Below the pieces are notes generated by a model, which saw nothing but the letters and a program-made list of their open reading frames with translations, ran no database searches and was not told where the DNA came from. From Vagococcus allomyrinae (GTDB taxonomy: Bacteria; Bacillota; Bacilli; Lactobacillales; Vagococcaceae): a stretch of DNA of 64,000 nucleotides. The stretch spans positions 1-64,000 of the forward strand of contig NZ_JAEEGA010000015.1 in NCBI RefSeq assembly GCF_017829975.1, read 5' to 3'. The translations under genes and the position numbers were made by a program. This document shows positions 53,034-63,606 of this stretch, one piece after another; the stretch's first letter is position 1; each line of letters starts with the position of its first letter.

Positions 53034-53913
53034 TTAGATGAGAGACAATATTTTGCTGGGGGGCTCCTGTCTGTTTGGATACAAATAGGAAGTTTTTAAC
53101 CCAGTTGCTCACGTCTTTATTATCACTGATCAATCCGACATGACTGGCCGCCTGTCCATAACTCAGTTGTTCTTCGTAATAACGCACATGGTCGGGGAAA
53201 ATTAAACGAGAGCCGAATGCGCTGCTAATGGGCACAACGGAATCGGAAAAGGAGGCGTCACCGATATCGCCAGCAATTGCTAAAACATTTAAGTCGGAAG
53301 GTAGCTGTTCTTTTTTTTGCAAAAATTTATCAAAGTAGGTATCCTTAGTTGAAAGGTCATTAAAATCTAACGGGTCAGTGTTGTTTAGTGGTGTTAAGTC
53401 GTTAAAGGGTGCGCCGATCATCACTAATTTATCTAGAGAGGGTAAATTATGGTATTCTGAATGAGTTTCTGCGAAGTAACCAGCAGCTAACCCACCATTG
53501 GAAAAACCAACTAGATTAATTGTTTGAAACTGGTAATGGCGGGTCAAATCTTGCAATAAAGTTGCCAAGCTTTTGCTCCAGTCTTCGATTGCCGCATTAT
53601 TATCCTTAAAACCGATAAAGATAAAAGGCCGTTTGTTTTTGTCACTTAGTTGATTGAGATAGGTCAAGTGATTATGACCGTCGATGGTGACCATTAGCTT
53701 CGTTACGGCTTGATCGTCGGTAATGCTTTCAGCAAAAGCGATTAAATCATTTTCTGAACCACCACTACCATGAAGAAAGAGAATGGGGATTTGCTTGCTT
53801 AAATTGATGGTTGGTTGTTCGATCGTGTTAGCATGTTCCGACTGAGTGGTCGAGCTACACCCGCTTAAAAAGAGGGCGAGGCAGCATGATAGTTTAAGGA
53901 AATATTTTTTCAT
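53023..53913 (-). CDS. DUF915 alpha/beta hydrolase lipoprotein
   Basis: 296 residues from the ATG at 53913 (GAAAGGAGT upstream). Lipobox LFLSGC with Cys19. Hydrolase fold with FLHGSGGSENDL (oxyanion loop), nucleophile Ser138 in GFSNGG, and His in QAASHVGL. Matches DUF915-type secreted hydrolases of lactic acid bacteria, of unknown substrate, here tethered to the outer face of the membrane. Between hpf and secA, unusual in that conserved run, so probably a later insertion. Confidence 0.8.
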   Translation of the reverse strand: MKKYFLKLSCCLALFLSGCSSTTQSEHANTIEQPTINLSKQIPILFLHGSGGSENDLIAFAESITDDQAVTKLMVTIDGHNHLTYLNQLSDKNKRPFIFIGFKDNNAAIEDWSKSLATLLQDLTRHYQFQTINLVGFSNGGLAAGYFAETHSEYHNLPSLDKLVMIGAPFNDLTPLNNTDPLDFNDLSTKDTYFDKFLQKKEQLPSDLNVLAIAGDIGDASFSDSVVPISSAFGSRLIFPDHVRYYEEQLSYGQAASHVGLISDNKDVSNWVKNFLFVSKQTGAPQQNIVSHLKKR

Positions 53914-54303
53914 TTGAAATACTCCTTTCAAAGAGGCATAATAGCTTCATACAATTATAGCGCAATTATCAAAAAATAGACAAGCTCTCTTATGAGAAGA
54001 TTAGGCAACTTGTCTGAGTTTTTGCTGAACGGCGTAGCTGGGCTGAGCTGATTAACTATTTTGAAGACAGGTGGCCGTGGTAAAAGCGGCTATTTAGTGA
54101 GTTGTTAATAAAAATGTATTTTTCAAGAAAAACGTTGAAAAACATTGGTTAATTCTTTCTAAAAGCAGGATATCGCTAAAAATTGTTTCATTTTCAACAT
54201 AAAGATGCTAGAATAAAAAAGATGGGGTAATATCTCAATTTTTATATATGAAATGTAGATAAAATGTAATCAGTTTTATTCTATTAGGGAAAGGAAAGAC
54301 AAG
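53914..54303. other. secA leader/promoter region
   Basis: 390 bases between divergent genes. TAGAAT at 54209-54214 is the best -10 for secA; no good -35. No ORF seen. Confidence 0.4.
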
Positions 54304-56832
54304 ATGGCTAATTTTCTTAAAAAAATTATCGAAAGCGATAAGAAAGAGTTACGTCGCTTAGAAAAAATAGCAGACCAAGTTGACAGCTATGCTAAACAAA
54401 TGGAAGCCTTAAGCGATGAGCAAATCAAAGCAAAAACTGAGGAGTTCAAAGCAAGATACCAAAAAGGTGAAACATTAGATCAATTATTACCAGAGGCTTT
54501 TGCGACAGTTCGTGAAGCGTCAAAACGCGTGCTAGGCTTATATCCTTACAAAGTTCAGTTAATGGGGGGAACGGTCTTACACGATGGTAATATACCTGAA
54601 ATGAAAACTGGTGAAGGTAAAACCTTAACGGCCACAATGCCTGTTTACTTAAATGCCATGACTGGTGAAGGGGTTCATGTTGTCACGGTTAATGAGTATT
54701 TGGCAACACGTGATGCCAGTGAAATGGGAGAGTTGTATAACTTCCTTGGTTTAACCGTTGGGTTGAACTTAAATTCTAAATCTTCTGAAGAAAAACGTCA
54801 TGCATATGCCTGTGACATTACTTATAGCACAAACAATGAATTAGGTTTTGATTATTTACGTGATAACATGGTTGTTTATCGTGAGCAGATGGTACAGCGT
54901 CCGTTGAATTATGCGATTGTTGATGAGGTTGACTCAATTTTAATCGATGAAGCTAGAACGCCGTTAATTATTTCAGGCCAAGCGGAAAAATCAACTGCTT
55001 TATATGCGCGTGCTGATAATTTCGTGAAGCGTTTGGTAGATGAGGAAGATTATAAAATCGACGTTCAATCTAAAACCATCGCCTTGACAGAAGAAGGTAT
55101 TTCCAAGGCAGAAGAAACCTTTGGTATTGATAACTTATACGATATTGACAATACAGCCTTGACTCATCATATTGATAATTCATTGCGGGCGAACTACATC
55201 ATGTTACGTGATATTGACTATGTAGTACAAGAAGGCAAAGTTATGATCGTTGACCAATTTACAGGTCGTATTATGGATGGTCGTCGCTACTCAGATGGTC
55301 TTCATCAGGCGATTGAAGCCAAAGAAGCAGTTGAAATTGAAGATGAAACCAAAACAATGGCAAACGTAACATTCCAAAACTATTTCCGGATGTACAAAAA
55401 ATTATCTGGAATGACGGGTACTGCTAAAACCGAAGAAGAAGAATTCCGTGAAATCTATAATATTGAGGTTATTCAAATCCCGACGAACCGTCCGATCGTT
55501 CGTGATGATCGTCCAGATTTACTTTATCCAACGTTGGAAAGTAAGTTTAAAGCTGTGACAGCTGATATCAAAGAACGTCACCGCAAAGGACAACCAGTTC
55601 TTGTGGGGACAGTAGCGGTTGAAACCTCTGAGTACCTATCACAATTACTAAATCGTGAAAAAGTGCCTCATGAAGTCTTGAATGCAAAAAATCACTTTAA
55701 AGAAGCCGATATCATTTTAAATGCAGGTCAAAAGGGTGCCGTTACCATCGCTACCAATATGGCTGGTCGTGGAACGGATATTAAATTAGGCTTAGGTGTG
55801 AAAGAATTAGGTGGTTTAGCGGTTATCGGGACTGAGCGTCATGAGTCTCGCCGGATTGATAACCAGTTACGTGGACGTGCCGGTCGTCAAGGAGATCCTG
55901 GTGTGACACAATTCTATCTATCATTAGAAGATGATTTGATGAAACGCTTTGGTTCAGATCGTGTTAAAGCGATGTTGGATCGCTTTAAGATTGAGGAAGA
56001 TGACGCGGTTATTCAAAGTAAAATGTTGTCTAAACAAGTTGAATCAGCACAAAAACGTGTTGAGGGGAATAACTATGACACACGTAAAAACGTCCTGCAA
56101 TACGATGATGTGATGCGTGAGCAACGTGAAATTATGTATGGTCAACGTAATCAAGTGATCATGGAAGACGATAGCTTAACGGATGTACTTTTAGGAATGG
56201 TTGAGCGGGCGATTAACCGCAGTGTGGACGATCACACGGCTTTTGAAAAAGAAACAGACTGGAATTACGAAGGCATTGTTGACTTTGCTCGTTCATGTCT
56301 TGTACATGAAGATGCTATCAGCCTTGATGATGTCAAAGGCAAAAAGCCAGCTGAAATTAAGACGATGTTATTCGATATGGCAAAAGCGGTCTATCAAGCA
56401 AAAGCTGACGTTTTAAATGGCAGTGAACAATTACTTGAATTCCAAAAAGTGGTGATCTTGCGGGTTGTGGATATGAAGTGGACAGATCATATCGATGCGA
56501 TGGATCAATTACGTGAATCAATTGGTTTACGTGCTTATGGCCAAAATAATCCGCTTGTTGAGTACCAACAAGAAGGGTATAAAATGTTCGAAACGATGAT
56601 TGGCGCTATCGAATTTGACACCACACGTCTCTTTATGAAAGCCGAAATCAGACAAAACGTTCAACGTGAGCAAGTAGCTCAAGGAGAAGCCGTTCACCCA
56701 ACAGAAGAAGACGGACGAGTTGATGCGGACCAACGCAAGAAACCACGTCAAGTTGATAAAGTTGGCCGAAATGATTTATGCCCATGTGGTAGTGGTAAGA
56801 AATATAAAAACTGTCACGGTAAAAACGACTAA
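54304..56832 (+). CDS. secA: protein translocase ATPase SecA
   Basis: 842 residues, normal SecA1 length. Walker [51 protein letters not shown] and GRQGDPG are all present, and the C-terminal zinc motif [14 protein letters not shown] follows a basic, acidic-mixed linker. It drives preproteins through SecYEG. GGAAAGGAAAG precedes the ATG. Confidence 0.97.
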   Translation: MANFLKKIIESDKKELRRLEKIADQVDSYAKQMEALSDEQIKAKTEEFKARYQKGETLDQLLPEAFATVREASKRVLGLYPYKVQLMGGTVLHDGNIPEMKTGEGKTLTATMPVYLNAMTGEGVHVVTVNEYLATRDASEMGELYNFLGLTVGLNLNSKSSEEKRHAYACDITYSTNNELGFDYLRDNMVVYREQMVQRPLNYAIVDEVDSILIDEARTPLIISGQAEKSTALYARADNFVKRLVDEEDYKIDVQSKTIALTEEGISKAEETFGIDNLYDIDNTALTHHIDNSLRANYIMLRDIDYVVQEGKVMIVDQFTGRIMDGRRYSDGLHQAIEAKEAVEIEDETKTMANVTFQNYFRMYKKLSGMTGTAKTEEEEFREIYNIEVIQIPTNRPIVRDDRPDLLYPTLESKFKAVTADIKERHRKGQPVLVGTVAVETSEYLSQLLNREKVPHEVLNAKNHFKEADIILNAGQKGAVTIATNMAGRGTDIKLGLGVKELGGLAVIGTERHESRRIDNQLRGRAGRQGDPGVTQFYLSLEDDLMKRFGSDRVKAMLDRFKIEEDDAVIQSKMLSKQVESAQKRVEGNNYDTRKNVLQYDDVMREQREIMYGQRNQVIMEDDSLTDVLLGMVERAINRSVDDHTAFEKETDWNYEGIVDFARSCLVHEDAISLDDVKGKKPAEIKTMLFDMAKAVYQAKADVLNGSEQLLEFQKVVILRVVDMKWTDHIDAMDQLRESIGLRAYGQNNPLVEYQQEGYKMFETMIGAIEFDTTRLFMKAEIRQNVQREQVAQGEAVHPTEEDGRVDADQRKKPRQVDKVGRNDLCPCGSGKKYKNCHGKND

Positions 56833-57296
56833 TGAGTCAATGCGGTTTGGATAATTCCAAGCCGCATTTGCTTTGTTTAAAGATAGCAAGAGAGCGTTGT
56901 TTCTAAAAAGGGGCGATTGGCTTGCCAATCCTTTCAATGAGGCTCAAAATGCCATTATGGCCATGTAGTATCAGAAATTAACATAAACTTATCAAAAAAT
57001 ACTAAGCGTAGTACTAGAAAATTCATAAAAAAGTTGTACAATTGGTAATGGAGAATTTATTTAATTGGACAGGACCATGATAGCTGATAAGTAAACCAAG
57101 CAACCATAGGGGGGCACTATTTCAGTGAGGAGTAGCTTTTGCGATAAGGCCCATCACGTTGTTAAAGCCAAAGCGGGCATCAAAAGGATACGCCCTTTGC
57201 TACTAAAGACTAAAACGATAAGAACAACGGCAACGATTCGTGAAGTGGTTCTGACAGGTTTAAATGAGCTAAAAGTGCTTCAAGGAGGAAAAAGTT
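56833..57296. other. secA terminator and prfB leader
   Basis: 464 bases. A terminator stem lies at 56839-56868 (AATGCGGTTTGG/CCAAGCCGCATT). The rest is leader: a small hairpin GGGC...GCCC near 57175-57200 and GGAGG at 57284-57288. A 61-codon open frame (57125-57310) overlaps the prfB start and has no ribosome binding site. Confidence 0.5.
56839..56868 (+). terminator. terminator of secA
   Basis: 12-bp stem with one wobble, 6-nt loop, followed by TGCTTTGTTT. Confidence 0.7.
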
Positions 57297-58419
57297 ATGG
57301 AAATCAGTGAGTTGAAAAATGAAATCGAAAGCGCAAAACAAAAAATAGGTGACTTCAGGAGGTCTCTTTGACTTAGATGACCTAGAAGAACAGATTGCAG
57401 GTTACGAAGAGCAAATGGCGGATCCTACTTTTTGGAATGACAATGACGCGGCTCAGGAAGTCATTAATCGTACTAATGCTTTGAAAGGCAAGTATCAGGC
57501 TTTTATGGATTTAGCCGAGGAACACGAAGAGCTTGCTTTAATGTTGGAGATGCAACAAGAAGAGTTTGACGAAACCTTAAATCAAGAGCTAATTGAACGT
57601 TTGCAGTCATTTACAGATCGTTTGAATGCCTATGAGTTGGAGCAATTGTTAAATCAACCCTATGATAGCAATAATGCGATTTTAGAGTTGCACCCTGGCG
57701 CAGGAGGCACGGAGTCTCAAGACTGGGGGGATATGCTCTTGAGAATGTACACTCGTTGGGCAAACAATCATCAGTTTACTTTAGAGTATTTAGATTATAA
57801 CGGTGGTGATGAGGCTGGGATTAAAAGTGCGACGATTTTGATTAAAGGGCACAATGCTTATGGCTATTTAAAGTCTGAAAAAGGGGTCCATCGATTGGTC
57901 AGAATTTCGCCTTTTGATTCAGCTAGTCGACGCCACACTTCCTTCTGTTCAGTGGATGTTATGCCTGAACTAGCTGGCGATATCGAAGTCGAGATCAACA
58001 ATGATGACATTAAGATGGACACGTTTAGAGCTAGCGGCGCCGGTGGACAACATGTCAACAAGACCGATTCGGCTGTTCGTTTGACTCATATTCCTACAGG
58101 ATTTGTTGTTTCAAGCCAGGCGCAACGTTCTCAATTAAAAAATAGGGAACAAGCAATGAGTATGTTACGGGCAAAATTATATCAACTAGAAGTTGAGAAG
58201 AAAGAGCAAGAAGCTGCGGCTTTGCGAGGGGAACAGTTGGAAATTGGTTGGGGATCGCAAATTCGATCCTATGTGTTTCACCCGTATTCAATGGTTAAGG
58301 ATCACCGAACTAACTATGAAGTGGGCAATACCCAGGCCGTGATGGATGGCGATATTGATGGGTTTATTGATGCCTATTTGCGCTTAAGTTTGTCCCATAA
58401 AGAAGACCCTGAGTTATAA
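57297..58419 (+). CDS. prfB: peptide chain release factor 2 with programmed +1 frameshift
   Basis: The ATG at 57297 (after GGAGGAAAAAG) opens a 24-codon frame ending in CTT TGA at 57366-57371. Ribosomes shift +1 at CTT onto GAC in the 349-codon main frame (57370-58419). The frame-shift site has the classical internal Shine-Dalgarno AGGAGG three bases before CTTTGA. The RF2 reader motif SPF, in [11 protein letters not shown], and the peptidyl-hydrolysis GGQ, in [10 protein letters not shown], are both present. RF2 terminates at UGA and UAA and controls its own synthesis through this UGA. Confidence 0.96.
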
Positions 58420-58588
58420 ATGAAATATATTTGTAATTAAATGTTAGATGAATTACAATAATCAAGTGATATAATAAATGGAGTCTTGCTTATGTTAAAT
58501 AAAACTTGCTAGTGTTCAATCCATTATCATGTTAAGGCATTGGGCTAAAAAAGCTACGAGTGACTATTGAAAGATAGGGGAATGTTAA

Positions 58589-59275
58589 ATGATTGAAATG
58601 AAAGATGTTATGAAGAAGTATTCAAATGGTACAACAGCGATCAGAAATATCTCCGTTAAAATTGAGCAAGGAGAGTTTGTCTATGTTGTCGGGCCAAGTG
58701 GTGCTGGGAAATCAACATTTATCAAATTAATGTATCGTGAAGAAAAGGCGACAAAAGGCATGTTGAATGTTGTCGGCTACGACTTAATTAAAATAAAGAA
58801 CAAAAATGTTCCACTTTTACGTCGTGAAATTGGAATTGTGTTCCAAGATTACAAGTTACTGCCAAAGAAAACCATTTATGAAAATGTTGCTTATGCCATG
58901 CAAGTAATTGGCAAACGCCCTCGGGAAATTAAGCGTCGGGTTATGGAAGTGCTGGACTTGGTCGGTTTACGCCATAAAGTTCGTGTTTTTCCAAGTGAGT
59001 TATCTGGTGGTGAGCAACAACGTGTCGCAATTGCGAGAGCCATTGTCAACACGCCGAAAGTACTGATTGCTGATGAACCAACAGGAAACTTGGATCCAGA
59101 AAATTCATGGGAAATCATGAAATTATTGGATAAAATCAACACTCAAGGAACGACGGTTGTGATGGCAACACACAATAGTACCATCGTTAATACGATTCGT
59201 CATCGCGTTCTAGCAGTGGAAAATGGTCGGATTATTCGTGACCAGCATGAAGGGGAGTATGGCTACGATGATTAG
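58589..59275 (+). CDS. ftsE: cell division ATP-binding protein FtsE
   Basis: 228 residues. Walker A GPSGAGKSTF, signature LSGGEQQR, Walker B VLIADEPTGNLDP and H-loop His in TVVMATHNST. FtsE pairs with FtsX to activate peptidoglycan hydrolases during division. Ribosome binding site AGGGGAA is modest. Overlaps ftsX by 8 bp. Confidence 0.95.
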   Translation: MIEMKDVMKKYSNGTTAIRNISVKIEQGEFVYVVGPSGAGKSTFIKLMYREEKATKGMLNVVGYDLIKIKNKNVPLLRREIGIVFQDYKLLPKKTIYENVAYAMQVIGKRPREIKRRVMEVLDLVGLRHKVRVFPSELSGGEQQRVAIARAIVNTPKVLIADEPTGNLDPENSWEIMKLLDKINTQGTTVVMATHNSTIVNTIRHRVLAVENGRIIRDQHEGEYGYDD

Positions 59276-60152
59276 AAATTTTTTCCGTCATGTAGGCGAG
59301 AGTTTAAAGAGTTTAAAACGGAATGGTTGGATGACTTTGGCATCAGTCAGCGCTGTGACGGTTACATTAGTTTTAGTTGGTGTGTTTTTATCAGTTATTC
59401 TAAATGTCTCTAAGTTAGCGAAAGATGTGGGCGACGCTGTCGATGTTTCTGTTTTCGTTGAAATCGGCACTAAAGAGCCAGAATTAAGCCAACTGGAAGA
59501 TGAATTAAAAGCACTGCCTTCTGTTAAAAAGGTTAAGTTCTCCAGTAATCAAGATGAATACAAGCGTTTGGTGGAGACGATGGGAGACACTTGGAAGTTA
59601 TTTAGTGGCGACGAAAACCCACTTTATGATGTGTTTGTTGTCAGTGCTGAGAGTCCCCAGGATATCAAAAAGGTCCAAAAGGCTGCTGAACAATTAAAGA
59701 ATGTTGATCGCGCTGATTATGGTGGGGTTTCATCTGATAAGATTTTATCGATCTCTAAAGGCGTTCGTAAGTGGGGAATTTTAGCGACAGGATTATTGAT
59801 TTTTGTTGCGGTGTTCTTGATTTCGAATACGATTAGAATCACGATTATTTCACGAAAACGTGAAATTCAAATCATGCGTCTAGTTGGAGCTAAAAATGGC
59901 TTTATCCGTTGGCCTTTCTTCTTTGAAGGGGCTTGGATCGGTGTTTTAGGTGCCGCTGTTCCGATTATTTTAATGACATTCGGTTACATGCAAGTTTATT
60001 ATTTAGTTAATCCGAACCTAATTCGTTCAGGTTATTCGCTGTTGAGCCCAGATAGCATTGTGATGCAAGTTAATTTATTAATGTTGTTAATTGGTGTTTT
60101 AATCGGCTCTATCGGATCAATTCTCTCAATGAGACGTTTCCTAAAAATTTAA
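59268..60152 (+). CDS. ftsX: cell division protein FtsX
   Basis: 294 residues from the ATG at 59268 (ATGATTAGA; an ATG at 59259 is also possible, with AGGGGAG upstream). N-terminal helix (about 23-47), a large extracytoplasmic loop of ~125 residues, then three helices with the FtsX/MacB signature IRITIISRKREIQIMRLVGA, split between helices 2 and 3. Membrane partner of FtsE. Followed by a terminator. Confidence 0.95.
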   Translation: MIRNFFRHVGESLKSLKRNGWMTLASVSAVTVTLVLVGVFLSVILNVSKLAKDVGDAVDVSVFVEIGTKEPELSQLEDELKALPSVKKVKFSSNQDEYKRLVETMGDTWKLFSGDENPLYDVFVVSAESPQDIKKVQKAAEQLKNVDRADYGGVSSDKILSISKGVRKWGILATGLLIFVAVFLISNTIRITIISRKREIQIMRLVGAKNGFIRWPFFFEGAWIGVLGAAVPIILMTFGYMQVYYLVNPNLIRSGYSLLSPDSIVMQVNLLMLLIGVLIGSIGSILSMRRFLKI

Positions 60153-60156
60153 TGAG

Positions 60157-60200
60157 AAAGCAATTGATGGTCGCTGTTGGCCTGTCAGTTGCTTTTTTTT
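60157..60200 (+). terminator. terminator of ftsEX
   Basis: AGCAATTGA/TCAGTTGCT stem with one wobble and eight T. Confidence 0.75.
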
Positions 60201-60364
60201 GAAGAGTAGAATGGAGAGACTAGGGTGAATAAGTCAAGTTTGTGAAAATTCGTTCTTTTTACCATTGGAAAGAAAAGAGAGAATGATGGTCTCAACCTTT
60301 ACATTTCCTCTTATTTTAGGTACTGTTAAATGGTAGTTATTTTACAGTGAGAGAAGTGATGTAA

Positions 60365-61813
60365 TTGACTTATATTTTAAACAACATGACGACAGTTATC
60401 TTAATATTAAACGTTATTTTGGCTTTCGCTATTGTATTTCTAGAGAGAAAAGATACAGCTCAAACATGGGCTTGGTTACTAGTATTGACGTTTATTCCCA
60501 TCTTAGGCTTTGTTTTATATATTTTTTTAGGCAGGGGTTTATCAAAAGAAAAAATATTTGATATGCGAATGCAAGAAAAAGTCGGCTTGGAAAAAATCCT
60601 GGCAAAACAAATATCTGATTTGGAAAACGGTGTTTTTCCTGTTCCTCATACGGAAACAGTGGACGCGGCTGAATTAATTTACATGATGTTAGTCTATGAT
60701 GATGCGCTGTTTACGATTAACAACGACATTCAGCTGTTTACTGACGGTGAGGAGAAATTTGATTCTGTCATCAGAGATATCCGTGCTGCTGAAAATCACA
60801 TACATGTTCAGTATTATATTTATCGAAATGATGACTTAGGCCAGCGCCTTAGAGATGAACTGATCACGGCAGCTAAGCGAGGTGTTAAGGTGAGAGTCTT
60901 GATCGATGCTTGGGGTTCTTGGCGAATCGGCAAAGGTTTTTTTCGGTCACTAATCGATGCTGGCGGTTCTGTGGAAGAGTTTTTTCCTTTATTTTTACCA
61001 TATATTAACCCTCGATTACAATATCGCAATCATCGTAAAATATTAGTTGTCGATGGGAAAGTTGGCTATACAGGTGGTTTTAATGTAGGGGATGAGTACT
61101 TGGGAAAAGCCAAAAAATTTGGGTATTGGCGTGATAATCATTTACGAATCTATGGAGAGGCTGTCTATTCGCTACAAAGTCGTTTTTTAATGGATTGGAA
61201 TTCTCAACACGATGCCAAAACCCATTTCCAACCAGATTTTTTTCCAGTCATTACGCCGACAGGTGAGCAAGATGTTCAAATCATTACAAGTGGTCCAGAC
61301 TCAACTCATGAACAAATTAAAATGGTTTATCTTAAAATGATCAATATTGCTAAAAAAGAGATTCTAATTCAAACACCTTACTACATTCCTGACGAATCGA
61401 TACATGAAGCGCTGCGATTGGCTCTGTTATCAGGAGTGACGGTTCATTTGCAAATACCTAATAAACCTGACCATATGATGGTCTATTGGGCAACGTACTC
61501 TTTTGCTGCTGAATTAATTGCGTTAGGGGCGACAATCGAAACGTATGAAGCAGGTTTTATGCATTCTAAAACGGTTATTATTGATGGAGAAGTGGTTTCA
61601 ATTGGGTCTGCTAATTTCGATAATCGGTCATTTCGTTTAGATTTTGAAGTGAATGCCATTGTTTATGACATTCCATTGGCTCAAGAAGTAAGGAAAGCTT
61701 TTTTTGAAGATTCCAAACAATCAACAGTGTTGACGGCTGAAAAATATCACAATCGCGGGTTGGTCATTAAGTTCAAAGAAGGGCTGGCTCGACTGATTTC
61801 TCCGCTGCTTTAA
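60365..61813 (+). CDS. cls: cardiolipin synthase
   Basis: 482 residues. TTG start at 60365 with a weak GAGAAGTGATG site; an ATG eight codons later has none better. Two N-terminal membrane helices (about 8-60) and two phospholipase D HxK motifs: HRKILVVDGKVGYTGG and HSKTVIIDGEVVSIGS. Joins two phosphatidylglycerols to cardiolipin with release of glycerol. Confidence 0.93.
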   Translation: MTYILNNMTTVILILNVILAFAIVFLERKDTAQTWAWLLVLTFIPILGFVLYIFLGRGLSKEKIFDMRMQEKVGLEKILAKQISDLENGVFPVPHTETVDAAELIYMMLVYDDALFTINNDIQLFTDGEEKFDSVIRDIRAAENHIHVQYYIYRNDDLGQRLRDELITAAKRGVKVRVLIDAWGSWRIGKGFFRSLIDAGGSVEEFFPLFLPYINPRLQYRNHRKILVVDGKVGYTGGFNVGDEYLGKAKKFGYWRDNHLRIYGEAVYSLQSRFLMDWNSQHDAKTHFQPDFFPVITPTGEQDVQIITSGPDSTHEQIKMVYLKMINIAKKEILIQTPYYIPDESIHEALRLALLSGVTVHLQIPNKPDHMMVYWATYSFAAELIALGATIETYEAGFMHSKTVIIDGEVVSIGSANFDNRSFRLDFEVNAIVYDIPLAQEVRKAFFEDSKQSTVLTAEKYHNRGLVIKFKEGLARLISPLL

Positions 61814-62594
61814 GAAAAGCTGAACAAGGCGTTGCCGTTGCTATTATTGCTTTCCTTTGTTGTCCCTTAACTCTACCCATTAACTAGGGACACTATACTG
61901 CGTTCCGATCTCATCAATTGCTATACGCTGAATGAAGGTCGAAGAGCGCTTAGAGTTTGTTGAGATCGAAGCGTAGAGCTGCCTCTTAAAGCTGGATCGA
62001 AACGACGATATAGAGAAAGTTTCATACTTTCCTATAAAGAAAAAAGAAAAAGAGCATTCCGTTAGGAATACTCTTTTTCTTTTATAAGGGATGATAAATA
62101 TTTTCTCTATGTTGGGTGATTATGGGGAATTAACCAACATGAGAATTAGAAACCATTAAAGAACAATTTAACCGATGTTTTTGGACTGTGTAAGTAAAGA
62201 ACATTATTTAGTCACCACAGTAGGGATTGGGGAAGTTACTGTAATAGCTATATGAATACTCCATCAAACTAAATCGTCAAAAATAGATTTCGTACATATT
62301 ATAGCATATTGTTATTATAAATTGTTAGAAAATTGTGATTTTTATTGATAAATAACTTTATATTTCAAATAAACACACGTTTATTATACAGAAGAGTAGT
62401 GATTTGCCCTTTGATAAAATAACGCTTTTTTTATTTGCGTTTTTGAATTAAAAATACTTGCTTTTTCTTCAGGGAACCTATATGTTTAATAAAGAGAAGT
62501 TGTCATCGAAAAATATGTTATTTGACCGTCGTCAGACTGTTAAATGAATGGCCTATTTTTCAGAACTTTTCGCTAAAATTAGGGAGGATCAAAA
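61814..62594. other. 781-base intergenic region before pstS
   Basis: A long imperfect hairpin lies at 61901-61973 (14 of 17 pairs, CGTTCCGATCTCATCAA against TTGTTGAGATCGAAGCG) with a smaller one (TGTCCCT/AGGGACA, 61861-61892) before it; then a terminator at 62043-62084 and a very AT-rich stretch to 62500. No ORF of note. A Pho-box direct repeat for PhoP control was not confidently identified. Confidence 0.4.
62043..62084 (+). terminator. terminator downstream of cls
   Basis: 15-bp stem with one mismatch (GAAAAAGAGCATTCC/GGAATACTCTTTTTC), GTTA loop, T-rich tail. Confidence 0.7.
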
Positions 62595-63446
62595 GTGAAA
62601 AAATTCTTACAACTCAGCTATATATTGCTTGCAGTTTTGGCGTTGTCGGCTTGTAAAATCGACCGAGGCGAATCTGTCATGGCAGTTGGTTCATCAGCAA
62701 TGCAGCCTTTAGTTGAGGCGGCTGGCGAACAATATAGTGGAAAACATGTCGGAAAATTCATTAATGTTCAAGGCGGTGGTAGTGGGACTGGTTTGAGCCA
62801 AGTTCAATCGGGGGCGGTTGATATTGGTAATTCAGATCTATTTGCTGAAGAAAAATCAGGTATTGATGTGAGTCAACTTGTGGATCACAAAGTGGCTGTC
62901 GTAGGTACAACGCCAATCGTTAACAAAGAAGTCGGATTAACTAATATTTCGATGGATGATTTAAAGAAAGTCTTCACAGGGGAAATTACCAACTGGAAAG
63001 AAATTGGTGGTAGTGATTTAGAGGTTGTCCTTTTGAACCGCGCAACCGGAAGTGGGAGTCGTTATACTTTTGAGCACTGGGTTTTAGATGGTGAAACAGC
63101 TAAAAAAGCTCAAGAACAAGAATCAACAGGAATGGTGAGACAAATCGTCAGCACCACGCCAGGTGCGATTAGTTATGTGGCTTTTTCTTATGTCAATGAG
63201 GATGTTCATCCGTTAGCCATTGATAATGTTCAACCAACAGATGACAATGTGATGACGAATAAGTGGCCCATTTGGTCTTACCAACATATGTACACTAAAG
63301 GTGAGCCTACCGGCTTAACGAAAGAGTTCTTGGATTATATGTTCTCTCCAGAAGTGCAAGATGAAATTGTGCCACAGTTAGGATATATCCCTGTTTCGAG
63401 TATGGAAGTTGAGCGAGATGCTGAAGGTAACTTGTTAACTGACTAA
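62595..63446 (+). CDS. pstS: phosphate ABC transporter substrate-binding lipoprotein
   Basis: 283 residues, GTG start after GGGAGGATC. Lipobox LALSAC with Cys20, phosphate-binding motifs VGSSAMQPLVE, GGGSGTG and RATGSGSRYTF. Binds inorganic phosphate outside the membrane and passes it to PstC/PstA. pstC follows 160 bp later. Confidence 0.95.
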   Translation: MKKFLQLSYILLAVLALSACKIDRGESVMAVGSSAMQPLVEAAGEQYSGKHVGKFINVQGGGSGTGLSQVQSGAVDIGNSDLFAEEKSGIDVSQLVDHKVAVVGTTPIVNKEVGLTNISMDDLKKVFTGEITNWKEIGGSDLEVVLLNRATGSGSRYTFEHWVLDGETAKKAQEQESTGMVRQIVSTTPGAISYVAFSYVNEDVHPLAIDNVQPTDDNVMTNKWPIWSYQHMYTKGEPTGLTKEFLDYMFSPEVQDEIVPQLGYIPVSSMEVERDAEGNLLTD

Positions 63447-63606
63447 AGGTATTCGAAGCCTTACGGTTACTAAAAATGAAAATTGAATAGAAAAATGATT
63501 TGTAAATAGTTTGAAAGTTACATGAATAGTAATGGGCAACAAGTAGATGGCGGTGATTATGACCATCGTCCGTGATGCTTAGTTCAACTCACTAGGAGGG
63601 TACGTC

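Noticed and set aside
57125-57310. 61-codon ORF upstream of prfB
   Set aside because: No ribosome binding site, basic low-complexity product, overlaps the true prfB start; treated as leader.
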